Positions 7,991-18,900 of a DNA stretch of 64,000 nucleotides are shown in pieces. The notes beneath the pieces were generated by a model that worked only from the letters and a program-made list of their open reading frames with translations, made no database searches and was not told the origin of the DNA. The translations under genes were made by a program, and so were the position numbers. Source of the DNA: Arthrobacter celericrescens (GTDB lineage: Bacteria; Actinomycetota; Actinomycetes; Actinomycetales; Micrococcaceae); contig NZ_QYLP01000012.1 in assembly GCF_003614925.1 (NCBI RefSeq), forward strand, positions 19,504 to 83,503, read 5' to 3'. How positions within the stretch are numbered: position 1 is the first letter of the stretch; each line of letters begins with the position of its first letter.

Positions 7991-10455
7991 TGCTGCTGTT
8001 CCTTCCCGGCACCGTTGTCCGGCTCCGTGTTCCTGCGGAACACGGAGCGGAGGCGGTGCGGTTTGAGGTTGCCGTCCCGGATCGCGGTGCGTGCCTCGGC
8101 CAGCAGGGAGCGCGGCGAGAACCGCGCCTGCTGGCGTTTCCAGAAGCCCACGTTGCTGGTGATGTCCTTGAGGGAGCCGTCCACGATTTCCCAGTACTTC
8201 CGCACTTCTTCTTCGCTGGGCTGGCCCGCCCCGAAGATCGCGGCGTCGGCACGGCCGGCGAGCATCGTCGTCGTCGAACTGTTCACGGGGAACGCCTCGG
8301 CGATCACCCCGGCGGATTCCCGGCGGGTGGCCTTGCCGTCGATGGCGGCGCCCATGTCGGTGGCGAGGCTGACCACCTCGCTCCACCCGCCGCCGACGCG
8401 CTGCGCCGGGTGGCCGGTGTTCAGCCGGCTCTTCCGGCGCCGCAGCTTCAGCAGCAGGATCAGCGCCAGCGGCAGCGCAAGGACCACCAGCGGAAGCAAG
8501 GCGGTGCCGATCGCGGCCAGCAGCGCACCCCAGAACAGCCAGGGGTTGTTCTTCTTCTCGTCGGCGTCCAGGGCGTCCGGGGTGGAATCCGGCGGCAGGT
8601 CCGCCGGCTCCTGCGGCGGGGGCGGCGGCTGCAGGACCTGCGGCTTGGGCTTGGACTTGGTCTGCGGGTCCGGCGGGATGGGCACGTTGTCCTTGGGCGG
8701 AGTGGGATCGAAGGCCACCCAGCCCACCCGGTCGAAGGCCACTTCCACCCAGGCGTGCACGTCCTTGCCCTTGATCGGGATGTCCGCGCCGCCGTTTTCG
8801 GGGCTCTTCGGGTCCGGGTAGAAACCCATCACCACGCGGGACGGGATGCCCAGGTGGCGCAGCATCAGGGACATGGCCACGGCATACTGCTCGTCGTCGC
8901 CGAGCATCTGCTTGGCGGTCAGCAGGCTGCGGACGCGGGCGGCGCTGTGGCCGGGCAGGCTGGGAAGCTGCCCGTCCGCCACCAGGCCGTTGCTGAACGC
9001 ACCGGACTTCTGGAAGTGGGCCTCGATCTGGCGCACCCGGTCGATCGCCGTGGGCGCGTCGGCGGACAACTCGTTGGCCTGCGACCCCACCACCGGCGGC
9101 ACCTCTTCGGCCACCGGCAGCGACAGCTTGGCGAAGTCGTACTGGGTCAGCTGCCCGTGCTCCAGCGTGCCCGGATCGGAGACCTTCACGGTGTAGTTGT
9201 CGCCCTGGCTGAGGCCCTTGGTGGTCACCGCGGTGTCCGTGCCGGCGTTGAAGTACAGGCCGGACGCCGCCTGGGAACCGTTGGCGAAGCTGATGCCGGT
9301 GGTGTGGCGGCCGCCGGGCACGAAGTAGCCCTGGTAGTCCCCCACCGTGATGTCCAGCGTGTAAGTGGTTCCCGCTGCGGCCTCCTCCGGCTGGCTATTC
9401 AGCGCCCGCGCGTCGCCCACCTTGTTGAAGCTGCCGGAGCCGTTCGGATCCATGTTGTAGTTCAGGCCGTTGAAGGAATCCAGGGCGGCAAGGCGCACCC
9501 GGCCGTCCTTGGGCAGGCCCTTGACGGTGAAGAGGGTGTCGTCCTTCTTGTCCTTGACGAATTCCCGGAAGCTGGCCAGGGGTGTGATGTAGTCGCGCGG
9601 GTCGAACGGCGGAACGATGCTGTTGCGCAGCACCTTGCGGTCGTCCGTGGCCGTGATGAGCGGAGAGGCGACGGCGGTGATCCCGACGGCGGCCGCGATC
9701 ACCGCGGCGGCCATCCCCAGCCGGCGCAGGCGTCCGCGCCGTGCCGTCCGGGCGTCGGCCTCGGGACGGTTCGCGGACACCCTGCGGGTGTCGTTGCGCC
9801 GCAGCACGTCACGCCGGAACGTCGCCCAGACAATGGCGACGATGGCGACGCCCACGCCGCGTTCGACGTTGAGGAACGCCGCGCTGGTGCTGAACAGGAT
9901 CCCGGTGACGAACAGTGCCATCACGGGCAGCAACGGCCAGTACGGGCTCTTCAGCCGCCAGGCGAGCAGGCCAGCCGCCACGGCACAGAGCAGTGCGCTG
10001 AGGAAGGGCACGATCAGCATTCCGCCCGCGGTGCCCACCGGGACGCCGACGGTCAGCATGTCCTTCCAGGCGAACACGACGCCCAGCAGCAGGGTGCGGA
10101 GGGAGTCAAGGCTGGGCAGCACAGCAGCGATGGCGGCGTCCGGCACCGCCAGGGCCGTGCCCAGGAGCATGTAGGCGCCGAAGGCCAGTGCCACGGTGAT
10201 GAGCAGGCCGAGGCGGTAATGCGCATTGGCGGCAGCAAGGGCCAAGCCGGTCACGATCCCGCCGAAACCGGCCAGGAGGAAATGCGGATCGCCACCGAAG
10301 CTCTGGCTGAACCCGAGCACGCCCAGGCCCAGCAGCAGGACCAGGGCGCCGGCGTCGAGCGCTGTGTGCCACAGGGGACGGCCGTCCGCGAAGGCGGACT
10401 GTGCGGGCTGCTTCCGGGCAGCGCGCCGCGGGCGGGAAGTCTGGGTGGAGCTCAT
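7987..10455 (-). CDS. TgpA-like transglutaminase-fold membrane protein lacking the catalytic Cys
   Basis: An 822-residue protein. N-terminal hydrophobic helices span about residues 30-240, followed by a large extracellular transglutaminase-fold region and a final membrane helix after the PPPPPQEP linker (LFWGALLAAIGTALLPLVVLALPLALIL). The core reads GDDEQYAVAMSLMLRHLGIPSR, then DVHAWVEV and FDPTPP. The family normally has Cys where this protein has the second Asp (GDD-EQ), while the His and Asp of the triad are in place. It therefore looks like a non-catalytic member. The MoxR-DUF58-TgpA order is a recurring bacterial cassette. The ATG overlaps the DUF58 stop (ATGA) and the 3' end overlaps the RDD gene. 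Confidence 0.9.
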   Translation of the reverse strand: MSSTQTSRPRRAARKQPAQSAFADGRPLWHTALDAGALVLLLGLGVLGFSQSFGGDPHFLLAGFGGIVTGLALAAANAHYRLGLLITVALAFGAYMLLGTALAVPDAAIAAVLPSLDSLRTLLLGVVFAWKDMLTVGVPVGTAGGMLIVPFLSALLCAVAAGLLAWRLKSPYWPLLPVMALFVTGILFSTSAAFLNVERGVGVAIVAIVWATFRRDVLRRNDTRRVSANRPEADARTARRGRLRRLGMAAAVIAAAVGITAVASPLITATDDRKVLRNSIVPPFDPRDYITPLASFREFVKDKKDDTLFTVKGLPKDGRVRLAALDSFNGLNYNMDPNGSGSFNKVGDARALNSQPEEAAAGTTYTLDITVGDYQGYFVPGGRHTTGISFANGSQAASGLYFNAGTDTAVTTKGLSQGDNYTVKVSDPGTLEHGQLTQYDFAKLSLPVAEEVPPVVGSQANELSADAPTAIDRVRQIEAHFQKSGAFSNGLVADGQLPSLPGHSAARVRSLLTAKQMLGDDEQYAVAMSLMLRHLGIPSRVVMGFYPDPKSPENGGADIPIKGKDVHAWVEVAFDRVGWVAFDPTPPKDNVPIPPDPQTKSKPKPQVLQPPPPPQEPADLPPDSTPDALDADEKKNNPWLFWGALLAAIGTALLPLVVLALPLALILLLKLRRRKSRLNTGHPAQRVGGGWSEVVSLATDMGAAIDGKATRRESAGVIAEAFPVNSSTTTMLAGRADAAIFGAGQPSEEEVRKYWEIVDGSLKDITSNVGFWKRQQARFSPRSLLAEARTAIRDGNLKPHRLRSVFRRNTEPDNGAGKEQQQ

Positions 10456-11843
10456 GCGGCTGCCTTCCGGAGGACGAGGGCGAGGTCGTCGAGGTCGCCG
10501 ACGGTCAGGACGGTCAGGTCTGCGATGTTCGCACGGGCCGCGGGGGCACCGGCCTGCACCCGCACGGCGAGGCTGCGCACGCCGGCGGGAACCGAGGCAG
10601 CCGCCGAACGCAGCTGGGTGGCGGTCACGCCGCTGCCCACGACGAAAAAGACCACCGAGGCGTTCGGGACGGTGTCGGCCAGGGTCCGGGCGAGGTCGAC
10701 GGCGGTGCGCCGCATGGGTGCGCCCACGATCCTGGTCATGTCATCCAGGAGGTTGCGGCCGGTTTCGCAGCGCAACGGTCCCTTCTGCGTCAGGACGTCG
10801 AGCTCCCGCTGTTCGCGGATGGCCTGCCGGCCGATGGACGCAGCCACGGAGATCGCGAGTTCGAACTCGGTTTCCGATTCGTACTCGTCCGTGTTGATGG
10901 ACAGCGAAATGGCCAGGTGGGCGCGCCGGGTCTCTTCGAACTGGCGGACCATCAGCTTGTTGGTGCGGGCGGTGGTCTTCCAGTGGATGTGCCTGCGGTC
11001 ATCGCCGGGCACGTAGTCGCGCAGGGCGTGGAAGGACACGTCGGCGCTGGAAAGCTCGGTGGTGGGCATGCCTTCGAGGTCGCGGATGAAACCGGCCGCC
11101 GAACCGGCCAGCACCGTGGTCTTCGGGTGCACGTACAGGTCCACCGGGTCCGTCCACAGGACGCGGCGTCGCAGCAGGTGCAGCGGATCGGCCCGCACGG
11201 AGCGTACCGGGCCGACGACGATCACGGCACGGCGCGCCGTCGGGATCGTGAAGAGGTCCTCATGCACCTGGGCCGGCTTCATCCGGGGCAGGTGGAAGAC
11301 CGCGGTGTTGCTGCCCACCGGAAGCTCGAGGTCCGCCGGCAGCAGCGGCCGGGTGGAGGTATTGGAGACAGCGATGCTGCCGACGGCGTCATCGCCCACC
11401 GCCACGCGGGTCCGGGACATGTCGAGCACCACGCCGTAGGCGGAGCGGCCGAGGATGAACGCCACGGCGAAGAGGAACAGCAGGAAGGCCACGAGCGCTG
11501 CCGACTTCGCCTCCTGCCAGCCCCAGGACTGGCCGGCGATCCACAGCAGCACGGCGGCGGCCAGGACCACCCAGCCGAGGATGCTGACCACGGACAGGGA
11601 GGGCCAGGCGTACGCGAGCCAGAGGCTGCGTACCCTCTTCCAGAGCGGGGCGAGCCATTCTGCCAGGGCCTGGGACGCTTCGCGCCAGACGGCGGCCGGG
11701 TGCAGCTTCGACGGGAGCGTGCCCGGACGGGCGGCAGGCGCCTTGCCGGCCCCTCCCCCGAGGGCGCCGAGACGCTCCCTGAGCGGACCCAGGGAGCGTG
11801 TGACGGATGCAGCAGCCCGTTTCAAGGGTGTGCCGGTAGACAT
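10452..11843 (-). CDS. DUF58 family protein
   Basis: A 463-residue protein. Two hydrophobic helices lie at about 55-105 (LSVVSILGWVVLAAAVLLWIA; AALVAFLLFLFAVAFILG). The DUF58 signature GDDRRHIHWKTTARTNKLMVRQFEE follows, then a von Willebrand A-like region (LAISLSINTDE). DUF58 proteins accompany MoxR ATPases and TgpA-type proteins; the biochemical role is not established. The ATG at 11843 has AAAAGG upstream, and 33 bp separate it from moxR. The stop overlaps the start of the transglutaminase-fold gene. Probably a membrane-associated partner of the ATPase. Confidence 0.93.
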   Translation of the reverse strand: MSTGTPLKRAAASVTRSLGPLRERLGALGGGAGKAPAARPGTLPSKLHPAAVWREASQALAEWLAPLWKRVRSLWLAYAWPSLSVVSILGWVVLAAAVLLWIAGQSWGWQEAKSAALVAFLLFLFAVAFILGRSAYGVVLDMSRTRVAVGDDAVGSIAVSNTSTRPLLPADLELPVGSNTAVFHLPRMKPAQVHEDLFTIPTARRAVIVVGPVRSVRADPLHLLRRRVLWTDPVDLYVHPKTTVLAGSAAGFIRDLEGMPTTELSSADVSFHALRDYVPGDDRRHIHWKTTARTNKLMVRQFEETRRAHLAISLSINTDEYESETEFELAISVAASIGRQAIREQRELDVLTQKGPLRCETGRNLLDDMTRIVGAPMRRTAVDLARTLADTVPNASVVFFVVGSGVTATQLRSAAASVPAGVRSLAVRVQAGAPAARANIADLTVLTVGDLDDLALVLRKAAA

Positions 11844-11876
11844 GTTGAGACCTTTTGTTTGCGGAACCGGGGAGCG

Positions 11877-12848
11877 TCAGACGTTGGCGCGGTGCTGCGG
11901 GGCGGCGACGTCGTTGAGGACGCGCTGGAGGACGGCCTCGGCGGTGGCGCCGGAGAACTCTGCTTCCGGGTCCATGACGAAGCGGTGGGTCCAGACAACC
12001 CCGGCCAGTTCCTTGATGTCGTCCGGCAGGACGTAGTTGCGTCCCTGCCCGGCCGCCCAGACCTTTGCCGCACGCACCATCGCCAAGGCACCACGCACCG
12101 AGACGCCGAGCCTGGTTTCGGGGGCGTTGCGGGTCTCCTCGCACAGGCGCGAGATGTATTCGAGCACCGCTGAATCAATGTGGGTGGTGGCCGCGAGGTC
12201 AGCCATGTCGGCCACGGCCTGGGTGGTGATGATCGGACTGAGGTCGCGCGAACGGTCCTTCAGGTTGCTCCCGCCCAGCAGCTGCACGGTGGACGCGTGG
12301 TCCGGGTAGCCGATGGAGGTCTTGATGAGGAAGCGGTCCAGCTGGGCTTCGGGCAGGCGGTACGTGCCGGCCTGTTCGATCGGGTTCTGGGTGGCGAGCA
12401 CCATGAACGGGCGGCCGGCTTCGTAGGTGGTGCCGTCCACGGTCACCCGGGACTCCTCCATGACCTCCAGGAGCGCGGACTGGGTCTTCGGCGAGGCACG
12501 GTTGATTTCGTCGGCCAGCACAATGTTGCTGAAGATCGGGCCCTTGTGGAACTCGAACTTCTGGGTCTTCTGGTCGTAGATGGTCACGCCGGTGACGTCC
12601 GAGGGCAGCAGGTCAGGTGTGAACTGGATGCGGTTGTGGGAGCCTTGGACGGTGGCTGCGAGGGCCCGGGCCAGGGAGGTCTTGCCTGTGCCGGGGGCGT
12701 CCTCGAAAAGGACGTGGCCCTCGGCGAGCATCGCCGTGAAGGTCAGCCGGATGACGTGGGACTTGCCCAACACGGCCTGGCCGACGTTGCCGACCAGCTT
12801 TTCAAACGTGTCCGCGAACCAGGCCGCCTGCTCGCTTGTCATTGTCAT
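11877..12848 (-). CDS. MoxR-family AAA+ ATPase
   Basis: A 323-residue AAA+ ATPase with Walker A EDAPGTGKTSLARAL, Walker B VLADEINRA, sensor region LATQNPIEQAGTYRLPEAQLDRF and a C-terminal lid. MoxR proteins act as chaperone-like ATPases that mature or assemble protein complexes, usually with DUF58/vWA partners; here the DUF58 gene follows directly. The start MTMTSEQ at 12848 has GAAGGA upstream. A second Met lies two codons in. It is the first gene of the long minus-strand run, 110 bp after the giant Ig/Fn3 gene, which is transcribed in the same direction and might be co-transcribed. Confidence 0.95.
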   Translation of the reverse strand: MTMTSEQAAWFADTFEKLVGNVGQAVLGKSHVIRLTFTAMLAEGHVLFEDAPGTGKTSLARALAATVQGSHNRIQFTPDLLPSDVTGVTIYDQKTQKFEFHKGPIFSNIVLADEINRASPKTQSALLEVMEESRVTVDGTTYEAGRPFMVLATQNPIEQAGTYRLPEAQLDRFLIKTSIGYPDHASTVQLLGGSNLKDRSRDLSPIITTQAVADMADLAATTHIDSAVLEYISRLCEETRNAPETRLGVSVRGALAMVRAAKVWAAGQGRNYVLPDDIKELAGVVWTHRFVMDPEAEFSGATAEAVLQRVLNDVAAPQHRANV

Positions 12849-12958
12849 GTCGTGGATCCTTCGTTTAGGTGTTGTCCGGGCGGCCGTTCTGGAGTGCCTG
12901 GCCTGGGTTATTCAATTCGGTGTACAAGTTTACGCGGTTGATGCCGCGCGGTGCGTAG

Positions 12959-15900
12959 CTAGCAGGGCCGGCTGCCGGACACAAAGTGCACGGTGTCTGC
13001 CCGGACCCAGCGGCCGCTGAGGTTCTTGCCCGAGGCCGAGGCCCCGCTGATGTGGAGCCAGCCGCTGCCGCCCCACGGGCTGCCGCAGCGGTCCACCGGC
13101 GTTCCGCCGTCGGTGGTGCTCAGCCACGGCGACGGAGCGCCGGGTCCGCCCGGGCTCGCCACGCCGTAGCAGCGCTTCGGCGTGCCGCCGTCGTACCCGT
13201 TGCCGCCGGTGACTTCGGTGCAGCTGTTGATGTCCGCACCGTTCACGGCGACGCGGTTCGGCGGCGGGGGCGGGGTCGGGTCGTTGCCGGTGGTGGCATT
13301 GGCGCTGCCGATGCCGCCGGCCACCACGGTCACAGCACGGACCCTGAGGTTGTGCTGCTGGTCCCAGCCGCCGCCTCCGCGGTCGTAGCGGTTGGCCTTG
13401 CCCACATTGATCCAGCCGCCGTTGTCGTAGCTGACCTCGAAGTGGTCCAGCGGACGCCCGTTCATGTTCGGGTTGTTCCAGGTCCAGTGCACGTCGCCGT
13501 CACCGGTGGCGGACTTGCCGCCGTTGACGTTCGGGGCATCGGGCGGGCCGTAGGGGTTGCCGCTGCCGATGGCCTTGGCGTCGCCGGAGATGTTGGCCTT
13601 GATGGAGCGGGCCACGATGTTGACGGTGACGTCGGTGCCGTTCGGCTGGCCTCCGATGGTGCCGCCGCCGGGCGCGATGGGCCCGGAACCGTAGGCGGTG
13701 CGCCAGCTGTATTCGATCTCGCTCTCCTGCGAACCGTTGCGCTGGGCCGCGGTCAGTGGAGTGAAGGTCAGCCGCAGCTGCCCGCTGCTGCCGGTGGGCG
13801 CCACGGTGCCGCTGTTCACGGTGCCTGGCTTGCCCGCCGCGCGGGTGGGCGCCGAGGACTGGCTGGTGCCGCTGGTGCCGGCCTTGTTGGTGGCGGAAAC
13901 CGTGAAGGTGTAGTCCGCCTCCGAGTTGTCCACCACCACGTTCTGGGCCGTGGTTCCGACCTTCTGGCTGCTGACCACTGAACCGCCGCGCAGGGTGGTC
14001 AGGGTGTAGGCCGAGACGGCGTCACCGTTGTTGTCCGGCGCGGCCCAGGTCACCCTGAGCTGGCTCTGGGAGCCGACCGGCTGGGCACTGGCCACCGTGG
14101 GCGCCGACGGCGTCGCCGGAACGCCCGCGGGCACCTCGGCCGCGGAGTAGGGGCTCCACTCGGAGGGGTCCTTGGCGTCGTTGCGGGCCAGGACGCGCAC
14201 CTTGTAGGAGACACCGTTCGTCAGGCCCTTCCACACGTAGGTGGTGGAGGTCAGGTTCTGGATCTGCGGGTTCTGCCCTGCCGGGGCCGGCGAGATCTCC
14301 AGGTCGTAGGACTTGATCGGCGAGCCCTTGCTGGCAGGGGCGGTCCACGTGACCGCAAGCTGCTTGTCGCCGAACTTCAGGCCCGGCGCCAGCGGAGTAT
14401 CCGGCTTGACGTCGGGACGTACCTCGGCCGAAGCCGGCGACGGCTCGGAATCGCCGATCGCGTTGGTGGCAGTCACCGTGAAGTGGTACTTCACGTTGTT
14501 GGTCAGGCCGTTGAGGGTGCAGGTATTGGCCGGGCAGTCCTGCTGGAATCCGCCCTCGCCCTTCACGGTGTATTTGGTGATGGCCGAGCCGCGGTCGGCC
14601 GGGGCCGTCCAGGTCAGCAGGGCGGTCCTGTCCCCCACGCTCTGCGCCTGCGGCGTCGACGGCGGCATCGGCTTGTCCTTGACGCTCAGCCGGATGCGCG
14701 CCGTGGCCTGGCGGGAGGGATCGCCGGTCTTGTCCGCCACCGTGTAGGCGACGATCATCGAGCCGGTGAACCCCGCGGACGGGGTGACCGTGACGGAGTC
14801 GCCGTTGGCCACGGCCGACCCCTCGCCCGTCTCGGTGACCGCGTTGACGATCTTCAGCGGAGTGTCCGGGAACGGGTTGCTGTCATTGGCCAGCACCTTG
14901 ACTGTCACCGGTTTGCCGGCGGACGCGTTAGGTTCCACGTCGTCGCTCGCCACCGGCTTGGGGCGGTTGGACGCGGTCACTGAGAGCTTGTAGGTGGCCG
15001 TGGCCTCCAGGCCGCGCGGGTCCTTGGCCTTGACCTGGACGCTTCCGGCCACGCCTGGCTTCGCCTCGCCCTTTGCGCTCACGCGGAGTGTCCTGCCGTC
15101 GATCCTGGCGTCGAATCCTGCCGGGCTGTCGCCGACCACCTCGTACTTCATGTTTGCCGCGTCCTCGCCGTCGGGATCGCTGGTGAGGCGGCCCAGCTCG
15201 AGGCTGGCGGAGTCGTTCTGCGGCACTTCGAGGGAACTGCCCAGCAGCTTCGGAGGATTGTTCCGGTTGGGGTCCGGGAGCACCTTGGTGCGGATGCTCA
15301 GCGTGGCCTTTTGCCCGTTCGGATCGTCCGGGCCGGTGCCATCAGTGGCTTCGAAGGTGATGGAGCCGGGACCCACATAGTCCTTGCCCGCCGTGTACTT
15401 GATGGCGGTGCCGCCGTTCGCCACCGGCTCTCCGCCGTCGGCGCCGATGAGCTTGATGCGGTCGGCCTGGCTCAGGCGGGGGCTGCGGCCGTCGCGGACT
15501 TTCACCCATTCGTTGAGGTCAACAGTTACGGACTGGCCGGCGATGACCTCGATGACCTCGTCCTTGGCGAGGGTGGGAACCTGCTGGCCGATGCCCGGGA
15601 CCCAGATGATCGCGGTGGACTTCTGTCCGTCCACGTCCTCCACGGTGTAGGGCACCAATTGCGGGCCGTCGGTCAGCTGGATCACCACGTTGCCGTCGTT
15701 GCCTGGCTTGGCGGTTTCCACGGCGGTGGCGATCTTCAGGTTCTCACCGACGCCGTCGGGATCCTCGTCGTTCTTCAGGACCGGCACGTCCACGGCCTTC
15801 TTGCCCATGGTCTGGGCCGAGGTGACACGGTCGTCGCGGGCGATCGGTGCCAGCAGCGGGATGTTGCCCTTGACGTTGACCCGGATGGTGGCACCGGCGG

Positions 15901-18900
15901 TGGCGCCGCGCTCGTCGACCACCGTGTACCGGAGGTTGACGATCCCTTCCTTCCCGGGTGCGGTCAGGATGATGCGTCCGCTGGTCTTGCTGACGTTGGC
16001 CTGGAGTGCGGGATCGGCTTCGATGCCGTCGGACTTGATGGCGATCCGGTCGCCGTCGGGGTCGGAATCGTTGGCGAGGGCGTCGACGGCGATCTGGCGG
16101 CCCGGGCGCACGGAGACGGTGTCGTCCACGGGGGCGGGTTTCTGGTTGTCTTCGCCCTGCGGGGCGATGCCGACAGTGACGGTTCCGGAGTTGACGGCAC
16201 CCTGGCGGTCGATCACCTTGTAGCGGAAGGTATCGGTACCTGCGCCGTCGCCGGCGGCCACGAAGTCGATGAAGCTGCTGCCCACCGTCGCTGTACCCAT
16301 GCCGGGCGTGCTGTCGATGCCGGTCAGCTGCACGGAGTCGCCGTCGGGATCGATGCCATCAAGCGGTACAGGGATGCGGACGGTGCCCCCGGCCACCACG
16401 CGGGCGGTCAGGTTCTGCGGCTGCGGACGCGAGTTCTGCGTGCCCTCAAGGGGCAGGATGTGGATGGTCACCGCGGCAGCGCTCTTCTGGCCCTGCGGGT
16501 CCACCGCGTTGTAGATAGCGCGCACGGTCTTGGGCACGGAGCCGGCGATGAAGCGCAGCTTGTCCTCGGAGATGAAGGTCTTGCCGTCGGCCTCCGGGAC
16601 GGTCTGCGCCAGGGCCGGGTCCACGTGCAGCTTCTCGCCCTGCGGGTGGGTGTCGTTGGCCAGGACCGGGACGGTGACGACGTCGTTGACGCGCACGTTC
16701 ACCTCATCGGGTTTCGGCTGCGGTGCTTCGACGACGGCGGGAGCCGGCACCGGGACCACGGAGACCGTGCCGCTGGCGGACTTGTGCCCGTTGGAAATCG
16801 TGTAGCGGAAGATGACCGGCTGCTGTGTGCCGAGGACGTCGGTGACCCGCAGGACGCTGTGGTCGATGACGCTGACGGACACCGTGGCGTCCTCAGGCAG
16901 GGTCACGGACTGCAGCACGAGGACGCCGCCGGAGGGATCGGAGTCGTTGGCCAGGGGGTCCACCAGCACGTTGCCGCCCACGGGGAGCAGCGCGACGTCG
17001 TGCACGGCCACCGGGTTCCCGGCGTCCTTGCCGGACTCGACGTCCACCCGGATCAGGCCCTGGGTGCTTTGCGGGCCGTTGCTGGCGATGTAGGTCAGGT
17101 ACACGGGGCCGGGGGTGTTGCTGCGGAAGGTGAAGGTGCCGCCGTCGGTCACGGGGCCGAGCTCGGCCGGGCCGGCCGCCTCCACGTGGGCAAGGCGCAG
17201 GGCGCCGCCGTTGGGGTCGACGTCGTTCTTCAGCGGGGCGATCACCAGGTCCTGCCCGACGACGGCGGTCACGTGGTCCGCGTTGACCACCGGCTGCAGC
17301 GCCCCCGGCGGCCGGACGTTGATGACCACGCGGCCGGTGGCCGTGGCGCGGCCGTCCCAGACGGAGATGGTGACGTTCTTCTTGCCGGCGGTGGCGCCGG
17401 AGTCCTGGTAGGTCAGCAGGCCGTCGCGGCGGAACTTGACCTGGTCCTGCGGGTTGTCGGCTTTGGCGTCCATGAGGACGAGGTCGTCGCCGTCGGGGTC
17501 CATCCAGTCGGTGAGGATGTTCTGGCTGACGGTCTTGCCCTGTTCGACGAGCAGCGTGGTGGGGCTGGCGCGTTTGAAGACCGGTGCCTTGTTCTCGTCC
17601 GGTCCCACCACGTGCAGGGTGATCTTGCCGCCGGCGGACAGGCCGCGGCCGTCGGCGGCGTTGTAGTCGATGGTCTCGGTGCCGGGCTTGGCGTCGGCGG
17701 GAACGGAGATCTGGAAGGCGGAGCCGCCGTAGATGTTCTCGATGGACCCCGACTTGGGCGGATTGCCGCCGATCGAGGCGGTGAGGACGTCGCCGTCGGG
17801 GTCGGAGTCGTTGTCCAGCACGCTCATCACGGTGGTCCGGCCCGGGCGGGCGCCGATCTCGTCCGGTTTGGTTTCCGGCGGCCGGTTGGGCTTGGTGCGG
17901 TCCGGCAGCACGTTGATGGTGTTCTCGTCCGCGGAGTCCTCGTCCTGGTCGTCCGACTGGTTCTTCGGCGGGATGACGTCGTCCCAATTGTTGACCAGCT
18001 GCATGTTCTGGTTGACCATCCAGACGTTGCCGGAGTTCACGTCGTTGAGGACCACGAGGTCCCGGTTGACCCGGAACACGTAGCTCGGGGCACCGCTGGC
18101 CTTGGGCACATCGGCGGTCTTGTCGTCGGCGTCGGAGGTGCAGTCGCGGACGTACTTGTTGGCGCCGGCCCAGGCCGAGTGCGTGCAGCCGGCCACCTGC
18201 ACCGGGGCGGCGGGCACGCCCTGGCCGCCGAAGGTCACGACGGCGGCGGTGGAGCCGTCAAGCGGTTGCTTGATGAGGGCCTTCGGGGTGGCGACGGCCA
18301 CGTAGCTGCTTGCTTCGCTGCTTTGCTGCAGCTTGGCTTCACGGGCGTCCTGGAGCTGGAGCTTGCGCCCGCCCGGCAGGAACAGGTTTCCGCGGGCAGC
18401 GTCCAGGACCACCGGCTTGTCGCCGACGACCGCGAGCTGGATGTCGCCTGCGCCCTTGAGCTCGTCGACCTTCGTGGTTTCGGAGTCCTTCCGTTCGCCG
18501 TTGGCGTCCACCGAGGTGACGGTGATTTCACCCTTCTGCGGGTCCGCCGTGTAGATCCGGTTGTCCTGCCCGACGGCGGAAACCGCACCGGAGGAGGCCA
18601 GCAGCACCGGCTGCGTGCCTTCTTCGTCGAAGCTGTTGATCGTGGAGGGCGACATGGCCCAGACCCGGCCCCTGACCGGGTCGGTGACGGAGAGCACTTC
18701 GGTGCCGAAGCTGACCTTCGAAGAGGACGGGAGCTGCTTGTCTCCGCCGAGCCGCAGGTTCGCCGCGGAAACCTGGTTGACCGTGGACCCGGTGCTGTCG
18801 TCGACGAAGACGTCGCTGGAGTTCTGCAGCACGTCGAAGGTGGTGCTGGCGGGCGTGACCGCACCGTCGAGCACCCGGGAGGGATAGTTCAGGCGGCCCA

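Noticed and set aside
8056..11016. 986-codon plus-strand frame over the transglutaminase/DUF58 genes
   Set aside because: Composition typical of an antisense shadow (His/Arg/Gly-rich), contradicted by well-supported minus-strand families.
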